A stretch of DNA of 64,000 nt from Halalkalicoccus paucihalophilus (GTDB lineage: Archaea > Halobacteriota > Halobacteria > Halobacteriales > Halalkalicoccaceae). A program made the translations under genes and the position numbers. The DNA is taken from NCBI RefSeq assembly GCF_001593955.1, contig NZ_LTAZ01000005.1:272001-336000 (forward strand), written 5' to 3'. This document shows, in pieces, positions 25,984 through 34,886 of this stretch (position 1 is its first letter; each line of letters opens with the position of its first letter). Under the pieces are notes generated by a model. The model did no database searches. It had not been told where the DNA came from and saw only the letters and a program-made list of their open reading frames with translations.

Positions 25984-26775
25984 TCAGTCGTCGTTGTGTT
26001 TGTTGTCGTCGTCCTCGACCTCGCCGTTGTGGAGATCGTCGTCGGGACGCGAGATGTGGAAGTCGTCCTCGTTCTCCTCGAGCGGGACGACCGCCGCGAT
26101 GTCCGTGGGGCGCTCGGGACCTGGCGGGGCGAACGAGCCGTCGTTCGGCGCGCCGACCTCGTCCGAATACGCCGGATCCTCGTCCTCTTCGTCGAAGAAG
26201 TCCCACTCCTCGTTCTCGTTGCTGTCGATGTGTTGCAGCGAGACCAACACGGCGGGCTCGGGCAGCCGATCCACGTCGTCCGGGACCGCATTGAGCTCCT
26301 TGACTTGGAAGATCGGGACCTTGACGTTCTGATGGAGGCCCTGCTCGAGGAACTCCGAGTAGCCGATGATCGTATCCGCGGCGTTCTGCGGCGTCCCGTC
26401 CTCCTCGTTGATGAAGCCCACGTCCGCGATCCCCTCCTCGGGGCGCGCGAGGTGGACCGAGACGAAGCCACCCTCCTCGGTGGTGATGTTCGCCTCGTCG
26501 ACGATGACGTAGGTACCGTCCGTGACTTGGCTGCTAAAACGGCTGTACGCGAGGCCTTTGCCCTCGCCGAGCGGGCCCTCGGGGCGCTGATGCTCACTGG
26601 GCGTGTACTCGACGTCGTCGTCGTCCATTGCGCTCACACTGCCCGCGAACCCGAGGGCCGCGGCCGTCCCGCCGAGGGCCTGCAGTACGCGTCGCCGCGA
26701 GGAACCGGCGGTTCGTGGTTGTTCTGGGTGCGATGCGGAGTCGTCGGTCGTGATTTTCTCTGAGTCGTCTGACAT
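25984..26775 (-). CDS. Tat-secreted DUF7282 domain protein
   Basis: This protein is 263 aa from the ATG at 26775. A twin-arginine signal (SSRRRVLQALGGTAAALGFA, ending GSVSA) is followed by the haloarchaeal DUF7282 domain (GTYVIVDEANITTEEGGFVS, SEFLEQGLHQNVKVPIF, LVSLQHIDSNENEEWDFF). The C-terminal tail is extremely acidic (DDDLHNGEVEDDDNKHNDD). It is probably a secreted surface or matrix protein of unknown role. The longer frame to 26922 is rejected because it would bury the Tat signal. Confidence 0.8.
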   Translation of the reverse strand: MSDDSEKITTDDSASHPEQPRTAGSSRRRVLQALGGTAAALGFAGSVSAMDDDDVEYTPSEHQRPEGPLGEGKGLAYSRFSSQVTDGTYVIVDEANITTEEGGFVSVHLARPEEGIADVGFINEEDGTPQNAADTIIGYSEFLEQGLHQNVKVPIFQVKELNAVPDDVDRLPEPAVLVSLQHIDSNENEEWDFFDEEDEDPAYSDEVGAPNDGSFAPPGPERPTDIAAVVPLEENEDDFHISRPDDDLHNGEVEDDDNKHNDD

Positions 26776-27471
26776 CGTGTCCTCCGATACTGGTACCGCT
26801 TCCAGCACTCCTGTCCACTCGCGACAGCCCGATTGTAATTGGTCGCCTAGCAGGACACCCCCGTCGGAGGGTGCGTAGCGCGCGCTTACCGGGACGTACT
26901 CGGAACCGACCCCCGCCGACACGCCATCAGGTCGTCCCTACTGGCTGTCCGACGACCGTGACGGAATCACCTGTCTCGACGGACGAACGCCGCGTGTTCG
27001 GGAGCGTCGTGCCGGCCCGGTCGAGCCCGAGACGGACAGGCAAGGGGGTTGTCATGTCCCCTCCAGTCTTTTCAGTCGAATATCACATACGGTCGTTCAA
27101 TCGGAAACTTCCGTCTCACGACGGCCGTGAGTCACACTCACCCACCACCTCGAACAGTGCAGAGATCGGGTATCCTGTCCCTTCGACCGTCGACGAGGGG
27201 TAAGACGGGGGTCGTCGTCATCGGCGGGTGCTGTGAGTCGGTGGGTGTTGCTGTAGGTCACGGGAGCCGTGGACGGATGGAAGAACAGAAAAGAAAGTCG
27301 ATAGTTCACTCTCAATAACCACTACGAGAACGCCGTTCTCTTCTCGAACCGTCAGGTTATTCGTAGGACATGCAATTATGTTTTCGAGCGAGTTCCGCTC
27401 CCGTCGGTCGATTACGATAGAACAGGTTTCCTCTACTAGATGGTGTGGACCCGAATAATCCAGCCCCGGGG
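26776..27471. other. intergenic region, about 700 bp, no gene recognised
   Basis: Open frames such as 26871-27203 and 27097-27315 lack domains, typical codon bias and promoters. GC is lower than in the flanking genes toward 27060-27470. Nothing further is seen apart from the promoter of the DoxX pair at the right edge. Confidence 0.4.
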
Positions 27472-27478
27472 TTTATAT
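27472..27478 (+). promoter_or_regulatory. TATA box of the DoxX-like pair
   Basis: GGTTTATATCC lies 29-35 nt upstream of the ATG at 27507, which is ideal spacing for a leaderless message. Confidence 0.65.
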
Positions 27479-27506
27479 CCGTCCACCGACCGATTTTGAC
27501 TCGACC

Positions 27507-28007
27507 ATGAGCGCAGATGTGAAGAGCGACCGACCGACGGACGCCGAGATTCCGTTCGTTGTGTCCATTCAAGATAGACTCCGGAGAACGGATCGAGCAC
27601 TGGAGTCGTGGCTCGCAGCCCACGGTGTCACGTTCCTCAGATACGCACTCGCGATGGTGTTCTTCTGGTTCGGCATCGTCAAGCCCTTCGGTGTGAGCCC
27701 CGCCAACCCGGTCGTCGAGACGGGGATTTTCTTCCTCCCGTTCGATATCTTCTTCCCGGTTCTCGGCTGGTGGGAGGCCGCCGTCGGCGTCGGCCTCCTC
27801 TTCAAACGAACGATCAGGTTCGCCGTCTACCTGATGGTGTTCCAGATGCTCGGAACGATGATCCCGCTGTTCAGCGCCCCGTCAATGACGTTCTCGCAGT
27901 TCCCGTTCGTCCCAACGGCGATCGGGGCGTACATCATCAAAAACTGGGTGCTGTTGAGTAGCGGTCTCGTCGTGTTAGCCAAAGTCGATCTGGAGGACGA
28001 CCAATGA
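27507..28007 (+). CDS. DoxX/YkgB-like membrane protein (first of tandem pair)
   Basis: This 166-aa protein has four hydrophobic helices, with FLRYALAMVFFWFGIVKPFG, FFPVLGWWEAAVGVGLLF and a late YIIKNWVLLSSGLVVL. The pattern fits the DoxX/DoxD-like or DUF417 superfamily of small four-helix membrane proteins, some linked to quinone or sulfur redox. The substrate is unknown. Its stop overlaps the start of a homologous second gene (ATGA). Confidence 0.7.
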   Translation: MSADVKSDRPTDAEIPFVVSIQDRLRRTDRALESWLAAHGVTFLRYALAMVFFWFGIVKPFGVSPANPVVETGIFFLPFDIFFPVLGWWEAAVGVGLLFKRTIRFAVYLMVFQMLGTMIPLFSAPSMTFSQFPFVPTAIGAYIIKNWVLLSSGLVVLAKVDLEDDQ

Positions 28008-28486
28008 GCCTGAAATCCGACGATACGCTGAACCGAACCACACGACAGAGCATGGCTGAGTTCGGCGCGGAGATCGAACGGACGTTCCTCGCGTTCGTCG
28101 AGGACCACAGCCTCACGATGCTGCGGTACGCGCTGGTGGCCGTCTACGTCTGGTTCGGCCTGCTGACGATGACGGGTACGAGCCCGACCGCGGGACTCGT
28201 CGCCGAGATGTTCCCGTTCGTGCCAACCGAGGTCTTCCGGCTGGTGCTGGGCGGCTGGGAGGTCACAGTCGGCCTCGCGCTGTTGTCCCGGCGGACGCTC
28301 CGGCTCGCAGTGATCCTGCTGGCGTCCCACGCGGCGGTCGTCATGCTGCCGCTTGCGGTGTTCCCGGCCCAGACGTTCTCGTACTTCCCGTACGGGCCGT
28401 CGTTCGAGGGCGTCTACATCATCAAGGATTGGGTGCTGTTGGGCGCCGTGATGACCGTCGGCGGGTTCGTCGGGAGGAACGACTGA
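28004..28486 (+). CDS. DoxX/YkgB-like membrane protein (second of tandem pair)
   Basis: This 160-aa paralogue of the preceding gene shares MLRYALVAVYVWFGLLTMTG, FRLVLGGWEVTVGLALL and GVYIIKDWVLLGAVMTVGGF at matching positions. The ATGA overlap means the two are made in equal amounts, which suggests a heterodimer arising from tandem duplication. Function unknown. Confidence 0.7.
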   Translation: MSLKSDDTLNRTTRQSMAEFGAEIERTFLAFVEDHSLTMLRYALVAVYVWFGLLTMTGTSPTAGLVAEMFPFVPTEVFRLVLGGWEVTVGLALLSRRTLRLAVILLASHAAVVMLPLAVFPAQTFSYFPYGPSFEGVYIIKDWVLLGAVMTVGGFVGRND

Positions 28487-28525
28487 GCGTGCCCGGCGAG
28501 TAGACGGGGTGGGCCGGTATCCCGA

Positions 28526-29020
28526 TTACAGCCGGGAGGAAAGCGGTTCGCCCTGTTTTGCGGCGACCTCGGACGACGATCGGAGCGATTCGAGCGCCTC
28601 GACGCCGTCGTGGATCGTCGCGACCTCCTCGCCGTCGCGGTGGGGATAGACCGCTTCGAGGCTCCCGTCCCCGTCGTAGACGGCGAGACACAACAACGGC
28701 AGGACGACGACGCTACCCCGCCCGCGTTCCTCCTCGAGGAACGACTCGGCCTCGCGCCACTCGAAGGCGGGCGTGAGTGAGCAGTCGTTTCGACGCGCCC
28801 AGTCGGTGAACTCCTCGACGGTCTCTCGGACGTCCGGCCCGTCGGTTCCATCGACGGTCCCGACGGACCTCCCCCACGCGTCGACGTCGAGGTCGGTGAG
28901 CGGCCCGTGTTCGACGAGCGTTCGGAGCCGCCCGATGATCTCCTCTTGTGTCCCGTTGATCCCGTACGGGGCGAGCGTTCGGAGCCGTAACACTGCTCGG
29001 CACGAATCGTGGCTCTCCAT
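28526..29020 (-). CDS. uncharacterised haloarchaeal protein with HTH-like N-terminus
   Basis: This protein is 164 aa from MESHDSCRAVLRLRTLAPYG. The first 60 residues (NGTQEEIIGRLRTLVEHGPL) form a helix pattern like a small HTH. The rest alternates alpha/beta, with VVVLPLLCLAVYDGDGSLEA. No family is firmly recognised. The ATG at 29020 rather than GTG 29032 is chosen because the TTATAGTTAA box at about 29048-29057 lies some 30 nt upstream. Confidence 0.55.
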   Translation of the reverse strand: MESHDSCRAVLRLRTLAPYGINGTQEEIIGRLRTLVEHGPLTDLDVDAWGRSVGTVDGTDGPDVRETVEEFTDWARRNDCSLTPAFEWREAESFLEEERGRGSVVVLPLLCLAVYDGDGSLEAVYPHRDGEEVATIHDGVEALESLRSSSEVAAKQGEPLSSRL

Positions 29021-29160
29021 GGCGTCTTCCACGATGAGAGCGACGTAGTTAACTATAACTCAATTGATCAGATATGTTGAAACGACGGTGGGTCGATCCC
29101 GACTAGTAGGCGAACCGACAGGCGGTACGTTTACGTGACAGCGGGTCAACTAGTCCGACG

Positions 29161-29403
29161 ATGGACCCTCAGACAGATCGATCACGACCAGTCGCCCCGC
29201 TTCCCGCCGAGCTCGGTTCGTCCGGCGCGAAACTCGTCTATCTCTATCTGAAAGTCGAGAACGAGGCGACGATCGACGAACTACAGGCCTCTCTCGGGAT
29301 GCGGAAGGTCACGCTGTATCCGCTCCTCCGGACGCTTACGCACACCGGCCTCGTCGAGAAGGTCGAAACCCGGTACGTCTGTCGACGCGAACACAACACC
29401 TGA
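29161..29403 (+). CDS. small winged-helix transcriptional regulator
   Basis: This 80-aa protein is a minimal wHTH: GAKLVYLYLKVENEATIDEL, then ASLGMRKVTLYPLLRTLTHT (recognition helix) and GLVEKVETRYVCRRE (wing). Such mini-regulators are common in haloarchaea. A TTTACG box lies about 30 nt upstream of the ATG. The divergent neighbour at 28526-29020 is a possible target. Confidence 0.7.
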   Translation: MDPQTDRSRPVAPLPAELGSSGAKLVYLYLKVENEATIDELQASLGMRKVTLYPLLRTLTHTGLVEKVETRYVCRREHNT

Positions 29404-29531
29404 CTCCGATCCGAGGCCCCGCTTTCGGATCGATTATCCCCAGTTGCTCGGGTCGATTTATAACGAAAATCTATGGTATTATCGACTCGTCCCGGAATTC
29501 TTAAGCGATTTCGACACCTATTAGATAGTAG

Positions 29532-29705
29532 ATGAAACGGACGTCTTCCCACGAGACCGACCAGGGACTCTCGACGGACCGAATCGAGTACTACATGCCT
29601 GCGACGCCACGACTATCGACTGAAGCGGGGCCCATTGAACGGTTCATTGGATCACTCTTCCGGAGACGGGGCGGGGTTCGACCCGCCCCGAGACGGGATC
29701 GATAG
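29532..29705 (+). CDS. possible small leaderless gene (57 aa)
   Basis: The frame begins MKRTSSHETDQGLSTDRIEY and ends FRRRGGVRPAPRRDR. A TTCTTAAG box at 29497-29504 lies about 30 nt upstream of the ATG, as for genuine leaderless genes here. No family is recognised, and a basic C-terminus is the only feature. It is too short to be sure of. Confidence 0.35.
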   Translation: MKRTSSHETDQGLSTDRIEYYMPATPRLSTEAGPIERFIGSLFRRRGGVRPAPRRDR

Positions 29706-30343
29706 CCCCTGGAAAGCCGAGAAGCCGGTACGAGGACGATTCATCGACGACGTCCTGACCGGCGGCGGATCGACGGATCGGAAGGACACTTTTGCTGGCG
29801 ACGACACGGTGATAAAGGAATCGAAACTCGAACTGGGTGAGACGGGACGCTCCCGTGTGAACGTGTGCCAGAACATTGCCATGTGTCGAGTTCTATCGTG
29901 ACACATGAAATCGAATCGCCATTTCGAGAAGCGCGGTGCCGTCCATTGATGCGTGCACACAATCGATCGTTCGGTGAGCCGAAGACGCGGACATCCGATT
30001 CACGGTTCCGGGCCGGTTCCATCGGTGACACATTCTCTCGCGGCCGCGGTCACCGTGGCGATCGTCGTAATCGCTGTTCGATTCGACCGAACTGGCCCGC
30101 TCGCGAATCCTCCACGATACCGTGGTTGATACGCCTGTCGACCGTTACACCGTTCGTTCCCTACTAACAGCCGTATATCCGTAAACAATACTGGTGTAGC
30201 GAGCATGTATGTCAAACGTGCAGTAACGGCGTTCGACATCTCGAAACCGTCCCATTGAAACGATCCGTAACCGACCGCAGTGGCACAGGTAGAGCGAGGG
30301 ACTCGCAGCAGGGTTCCGCACAATCGAACGAACCCGTCGTTTC
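29706..30343. other. intergenic region, about 640 bp, no gene recognised
   Basis: Frames at 29635-29901 and 30000-30575 are open but show no domain and have poor codon pattern. GC is lower than in the coding neighbours. It may be decayed sequence between the regulators and uspA. Confidence 0.35.
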
Positions 30344-30790
30344 CTACGACGACTTGACTCCCTCCATCCGGAGAGACGTGACCGGAACGTTCGAGGACCG
30401 GACGACACGCTCGGTGACGGTTCCCAACAATCCGCCGAACTTCCCCCGATAGCCGGCAGTCATGACGATCAGGTCGATGTCCGCTTCGTTGGCGTAGTTG
30501 ATGATCTCCTCGTGTATCGCACCCTTCTCGATCGCGGTGACGCACTCGACGCCGGCGTCGGCGGCCCTCGCGCATAGTTCCGTGGTGACCTCCTCGCCGT
30601 ACCGCCTGTACTCCTCCTTCATCTCCTCTTCGTCGCCGTAGATGTACGGCGTCCGAGGGGCACCCGGCAGGTCCATGACGTACAGCGCGTGAACCGTCGC
30701 GTCGATCATGGCCGCGAGTTCGATCGCGTGCTCGGCCGCCTTCTCCGATTTTCGCCCGCCGTCGGTCGGGATCAGGATGCGGTCATACAT
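30344..30790 (-). CDS. universal stress protein, UspA family
   Basis: This 148-aa single Usp domain has MYDRILIPTDGGRKSEKAAE at the start. Near the end, IDLIVMTAGYRGKFGGLLGT and VTERVVRSSNVPVT correspond to the nucleotide loop (G-x2-G-x(n)-G-S/T), although the canonical GxxG spacing is altered. Usp proteins bind ATP or act as stress-linked chaperones or regulators. They often accompany haloarchaeal transporters, and the betaine-type BCCT transporter lies next door. A remnant of a second uspA lies at 46.5 kb beside the other BCCT gene. Confidence 0.85.
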   Translation of the reverse strand: MYDRILIPTDGGRKSEKAAEHAIELAAMIDATVHALYVMDLPGAPRTPYIYGDEEEMKEEYRRYGEEVTTELCARAADAGVECVTAIEKGAIHEEIINYANEADIDLIVMTAGYRGKFGGLLGTVTERVVRSSNVPVTSLRMEGVKSS

Positions 30791-30945
30791 ACGTTAACAC
30801 ACCAATAGGTGCTCTACCTCCGCGATCAGTAATAGTGTTTCGGAAGCCACGACCGGACGGGATCACACCCCCACACAGCGGCTCCAACCCACCGGATACG
30901 TGTGTTTCGGCCGCTTCGTCGTCTCCCTATCTCGTCTCGTGGACA

Positions 30946-31207
30946 ACACTTATTATGACTAATGAGAATAAGTGGACAGGGGTCCGATCATGATAGTCGA
31001 TAGCAATCACGGCGAGTTGGATCCAATCGACCGATCGTCCGCGGGAGTCGAATACGTGAACGTCGGAACGAACCGAGGATCGAAGCGGCCGACGGGGACG
31101 GAGCGAGCGGCGTGACGAACGAACGGGTGCGATCTCACCACGAGAAACAATGATACCACATACCAGTCTACGGAAACGGGTGCGAGAGTCCAGCGGGGGA
31201 ACAGTCC
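30946..31207 (+). promoter_or_regulatory. promoter and long leader of BCCT transporter 1
   Basis: CAACACTTATTATG at 30945-30957 is a strong TATA candidate. Its CAACACTTAT is identical to the fhs promoter box. The start codon is about 250 nt further on, so the leader is unusually long. Within it are an open 41-codon frame (30990-31115) and a 21-codon frame (31150-31215) that overlaps the BCCT start by 8 nt. TGATACCACATACCA at 31151-31165 resembles the palindrome ahead of BCCT transporter 2. Confidence 0.45.
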
Positions 31208-32899
31208 ATGCCTGACGAAGACGCGACAGAGCTTCGACAGGACGTCTTCTACGCCGACACCGACAGGGAACCGGGGGACGGGAACGTTACCAAGTGGGGG
31301 TTCGACGTTCAGCCCGTCGTGTTCGGTATCTCCGCCGGAGTGATCCTCCTGTTCGTCGTGTTGACCCTGTTGTTCCAGGAGCAGGCGGCGGCGGTGTTCA
31401 CATGGACGCAGGCCGGTATCGCCGAATACCTCGGCTGGTTCTACATCCTCTGTGCGAACGTCTTCATCGTCGTCGTACTGTACTTCGGTCTCGGGAAGTA
31501 CGGCAAGATCCGGATCGGCGGCCCGACCCAGGAGCCGGAGTTCAGCGACTTCTCGTGGCTGGCGATGCTCTTCAGCGCGGGCATGGGGATCGGCCTCATG
31601 TTCTGGAGCGTCGGCGAGCCGATCTGGCACTACAGCGCACCGCCTTTCGGCGAGGCCGAAACGGCCGCCGCCGCGGAGACGGCGATGGTCGTGACGTACT
31701 TCCACTGGGGGATCCACCCGTGGGCGATCTACGGGCTGGTCGCGCTCGGGCTGGCGTTTTACGCCTACAACCGGGGGCTACCGCTGACCTTCCGCTCGCT
31801 CTTTTGGCCGCTGCTGGGCGAGCGGATCTACGGCTGGCCCGGACACCTCGTCGACACCCTGGCGGTGTTCGCGACCCTGTTCGGCCTCGCGACGTCGTTG
31901 GGACTCGGTGCGGGCCAGGTCAACGCCGGCCTCAACGTCGTTTCGGGCGAGTTCCTCGGCACAGCTGTTCCCGTCGGGACGGGCGTTCAAGTGGTACTGA
32001 TCGCGATCATCACCGCCTTCGCAACCGTGTCGGTCTGGGCGGGGCTGGACAAGGGGGTCCGTCGCCTGAGCCAACTGAACGTGTATCTCATGTTCACCCT
32101 ACTCGGGGCGATCGTGATCATCGGTCCGACGCTCTTCATCTTCGATACGTTCGTCCAGAGCCTGGGGGCCTACGTCGCCAGGGTCCCCGGACTGGCGTTC
32201 TGGACCGCGGGCTACGAGGGTGGCAGCGACGGCTGGCAGGCCGCGTGGACCATCTTCTACTGGGGCTGGTGGATCGCGTGGTCGCCGTTCGTCGGGATGT
32301 TCATCGCCCGGATCTCGAAGGGGCGAACCGTCCGCGAGTTCGTTCTAGCCGTGTTGATCCTGCCGGCGATGTTCTCCTTCATCTGGATGTCGGCGTTCGG
32401 CGGCACGGCGCTGCACTTCGAACTGTTCACCGAGTCGTCCATCATCCAGGCGGTGCAGGCCGACGAAGCGGTCGCGATGTTCGAACTGTTCGCGCTCCTG
32501 CCGCTGGCGATCGTGCTGTCGGTGCTCGCCATCGTCCTCGTCGTCTCCTTTTTCGTGACCTCCTCGGATTCCGGTTCGCTGGTGCTCGGCAGCATCACCG
32601 CCGGCGGGAAGGACGACGCCACCCGGAACCTGCGGGTCTCCTGGGCGATCTTCGAGGGAATCGTCGCGGCCGTGTTACTGATCGGGGGCGGTCTGGGCGC
32701 GCTCCAGACCGCGGCGATCGCGACCGGCCTCCCGTTCGCCGTCATCCTGCTTTTCATCTGTTATACGCTTTGGGTGGGCCTCGCCCAAGAACACCGATAC
32801 CTCCAATCCAGGGAGGTCAAGAACTGGCTCGACCGACTGGAGGAGGACGACGACGGGTTCGGGATCGGACTACAGCCCGCGGACAGCGACGACGACTGA
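31208..32899 (+). CDS. BCCT family transporter (betaine/choline/carnitine/DMSP type) 1
   Basis: This 563-aa protein has 12 hydrophobic segments and BCCT signatures: FSAGMGIGLMFWSVGEPIW (about 119-137), FYWGWWIAWSPFVGMFIARI followed by SKGRTVREF (about 350-378), and FFVTSSDSGSLVLGS (about 443-457). The Trp-rich GWWIAWSPF region lines the quaternary-amine site. It would import glycine betaine, DMSP or relatives with Na+ or H+. The acidic C-terminal tail after about 535 is typical of haloarchaeal members. It flanks the one-carbon and demethylation genes that would consume the substrate. Confidence 0.93.
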   Translation: MPDEDATELRQDVFYADTDREPGDGNVTKWGFDVQPVVFGISAGVILLFVVLTLLFQEQAAAVFTWTQAGIAEYLGWFYILCANVFIVVVLYFGLGKYGKIRIGGPTQEPEFSDFSWLAMLFSAGMGIGLMFWSVGEPIWHYSAPPFGEAETAAAAETAMVVTYFHWGIHPWAIYGLVALGLAFYAYNRGLPLTFRSLFWPLLGERIYGWPGHLVDTLAVFATLFGLATSLGLGAGQVNAGLNVVSGEFLGTAVPVGTGVQVVLIAIITAFATVSVWAGLDKGVRRLSQLNVYLMFTLLGAIVIIGPTLFIFDTFVQSLGAYVARVPGLAFWTAGYEGGSDGWQAAWTIFYWGWWIAWSPFVGMFIARISKGRTVREFVLAVLILPAMFSFIWMSAFGGTALHFELFTESSIIQAVQADEAVAMFELFALLPLAIVLSVLAIVLVVSFFVTSSDSGSLVLGSITAGGKDDATRNLRVSWAIFEGIVAAVLLIGGGLGALQTAAIATGLPFAVILLFICYTLWVGLAQEHRYLQSREVKNWLDRLEEDDDGFGIGLQPADSDDD

Positions 32900-32952
32900 C
32901 CGCCTCTCGCCAGTCGGATCCGGCGCGGTGGCGGGCACGGATCACTCACCGG

Positions 32953-33822
32953 CTAATTCTGCCGTTCGGCCGCGAGAACGACGTTTTCGAGCAGCGACGC
33001 GATCGTGACCGGGCCGACGCCGCCCGGAACGGGGGTGATCGCGCCTGCCCTCTCCTTCGCGCTCTCGAACTCGACGTCGCCGACGACCTCGACCCCGTCG
33101 TCGATGACCCGCCGGTTCGCGCTCACGTCGACGACCGTGACACCCGACGAGAGCATCGAGCCGTCGACGAGTTCCGGCACGCCACAGGCGGTCACGACGA
33201 CGTCCGCCCGCCGCGTCTTCGCCGCGAGGTCCTCGGTACGGGAGTGACAGACGGTCACCGTGGCGTTACCCCCTGTTGTGTTCCGAAGTAAGAGGTTCGC
33301 AAGCGGCTTGCCGATCACGGTCGATCGGCCGACGATCACGACGTCCGCCCCTTCGACTCGGATTTCGGAGGCCGCGAGCAGGCGCCGGACGGCGGCGGGC
33401 GTCGCCGGGACGAACCGCGGGTCGCCGAGGACGAGCCGACCGAGAGTCTCGGGGTGGAAACAGTCGATGTCCTTGTGTGGGTGGAGTCGTCGTCGGAGGT
33501 CGGCCGTCGCCACGTGAACCGGGAGCGGGGCCTGGACGAACACCGCGTCGACCTCGGAATCGGCCGACAGACGGTCGAGTGCCCGCCGGAGCCGTGCCGA
33601 GGGCTCGTCGGGATCGAGGCGGACGTCCCGGGTCTCGATCCCGATCTCGTTGCAGGCGGCGTGCTTCAGCTCCACGAACCGCTCGTCGTCCGGATCGTCG
33701 CTCATCAGCACGGTGGCGAGGGTCGGTACGACGCCGCGGTCGGCGAGGTCGTGGACCCGCTCGGTCACCCCCGCTCGGAGCTCCGCCGCGACCGGCTCGC
33801 CGCGCATCAGTTCCGTCGGCAC
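32953..33822 (-). CDS. folD: methylenetetrahydrofolate dehydrogenase/methenyl-THF cyclohydrolase
   Basis: This 289-aa protein oxidises 5,10-methylene-THF to 10-formyl-THF with NAD(P)+. It has Lys53 in FVELKHAA, VQAPLP (Gln97), KDIDCFHP, VIVGRSTVIGKPLANLLL (NAD(P) loop) and PVPGGVGPVTIASLL. The catalytic Tyr of the usual Y-x-x-x-K motif is Phe49 here. Glu-rich surface composition fits a halophile. It is the last of four minus-strand C1 genes (fhs, DmdA-like, MetF-like, folD), which together would convert methyl or methylene groups on THF to formate. Confidence 0.93.
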   Translation of the reverse strand: MPTELMRGEPVAAELRAGVTERVHDLADRGVVPTLATVLMSDDPDDERFVELKHAACNEIGIETRDVRLDPDEPSARLRRALDRLSADSEVDAVFVQAPLPVHVATADLRRRLHPHKDIDCFHPETLGRLVLGDPRFVPATPAAVRRLLAASEIRVEGADVVIVGRSTVIGKPLANLLLRNTTGGNATVTVCHSRTEDLAAKTRRADVVVTACGVPELVDGSMLSSGVTVVDVSANRRVIDDGVEVVGDVEFESAKERAGAITPVPGGVGPVTIASLLENVVLAAERQN

Positions 33823-33931
33823 GTCCGGAGTTCGGGTGCGACTGACTTGTAGCTTCCCTGTAGCGGCCTCGATACCCCCCGAGCCATTTTCCCATCACGC
33901 CGGGGACTGCCGGGAGCGTTGGAGCGCTCCG

Positions 33932-34798
33932 CTACAGCCGCTCGTCGAGAAGGCGCTCGCGCCAGTTTTCGGTGTCGGGCACCTGATTGAACGTGTAGAT
34001 GTGAACGCCGCGGATGTCGTAGGCTGGGTCATTGACGTAGGGCGCGAGCCCCTCGATCAGCTCGTCGGGCGTGTAGACTCCGCGCGAGCCGATCAGCTGG
34101 CGGACGAACCCGACGACGCTCGTCGTCTTTCGGAGGAACTCGATCGAGTCGCCGACGCCGACCTTCTTCGAGATGCCGATGAGGCGCTGGTAGCTCAGCA
34201 CGCCGGGGATGCCGACCTCGACCGGGAGTTCGATCCCTCGATCCCGGATCTCGCCGACCCATTCCACTACTGCCTCCGGGTCGTAACAGAGCTGCGTGAC
34301 GATATACGTCGCATACGGCTCCTTTTGTGCCATCGCCCCGGTGAGCGTCTCCTCGGAGAGAAAGGCGTGGCCCTCGGGATACCCGGTGATGCCGATCTCC
34401 TCGAACGGGTGGTTCAGTTCGTCGAGCGCGACGAGCAGGTCGTGGGCCGACTCGAACTCGCCGACCGGCTCCTCGCGGTCTCCGCCCGGAACGAACAGGT
34501 CGGTGACGCCGGCGTCGGCGAGGAGGTCGACGACCTCCGCGAGGTGCTCGCGATCCCTGACGTAGCGTGCGGCGATGTGGGGGACGATCTCGTAGCCGGC
34601 GGCGGCACCCTTTTCCGTCCATTCGAGGGTCGCCTCGAGCCCGAGTGTCGGCGAGGTGGTGATCGCGATCGTCGCCCCGTCGGGCAGATGGTCCATCTGT
34701 TCGCCGAAGCTGTCGAACGGCATCAGCTCGTAGCGCGGCTCAGAGAGCAGTTTCGGCACGCCCTCGACGGCCCCGCTGGAATCCGGGATCAGCGACAT
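33932..34798 (-). CDS. methylenetetrahydrofolate reductase (MetF-like)
   Basis: This 288-aa TIM-barrel protein has DGATIAITTSPTLGLEATLE, YEIVPHIAARYVRDREHLAE (the family H-x-(S/A)-x-R helix), LFVPGGDREEP (GGD motif), IGITGYPEGH, and TQLCYDP (matching TQ-x-x-(F/Y)), then VEVGIPGVLS. MetF interconverts 5-methyl- and 5,10-methylene-THF using FAD. Next to a DmdA-like methyltransferase it would oxidise methyl-THF so that the C1 unit can go on to FolD and Fhs. It lies 88 nt downstream of that gene. Confidence 0.88.
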   Translation of the reverse strand: MSLIPDSSGAVEGVPKLLSEPRYELMPFDSFGEQMDHLPDGATIAITTSPTLGLEATLEWTEKGAAAGYEIVPHIAARYVRDREHLAEVVDLLADAGVTDLFVPGGDREEPVGEFESAHDLLVALDELNHPFEEIGITGYPEGHAFLSEETLTGAMAQKEPYATYIVTQLCYDPEAVVEWVGEIRDRGIELPVEVGIPGVLSYQRLIGISKKVGVGDSIEFLRKTTSVVGFVRQLIGSRGVYTPDELIEGLAPYVNDPAYDIRGVHIYTFNQVPDTENWRERLLDERL

Positions 34799-34886
34799 GG
34801 TATCCGGTGGTTCCTATGGACCCATCGGTCCTGAACCCCTTGATCCGAACCCGTCTGCGGTCGGTCCGGATCGCTCTCGGAACGGC

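Noticed and set aside
26871..27315. possible small genes between the DUF7282 gene and the DoxX pair
   Set aside because: Frames on both strands are short, overlap each other and have neither promoter spacing nor domain content.
31294..33291. 665-codon open frame overlapping BCCT transporter 1
   Set aside because: It is Arg-rich shadow sequence in the +1/+2 frame of a clear membrane transporter.
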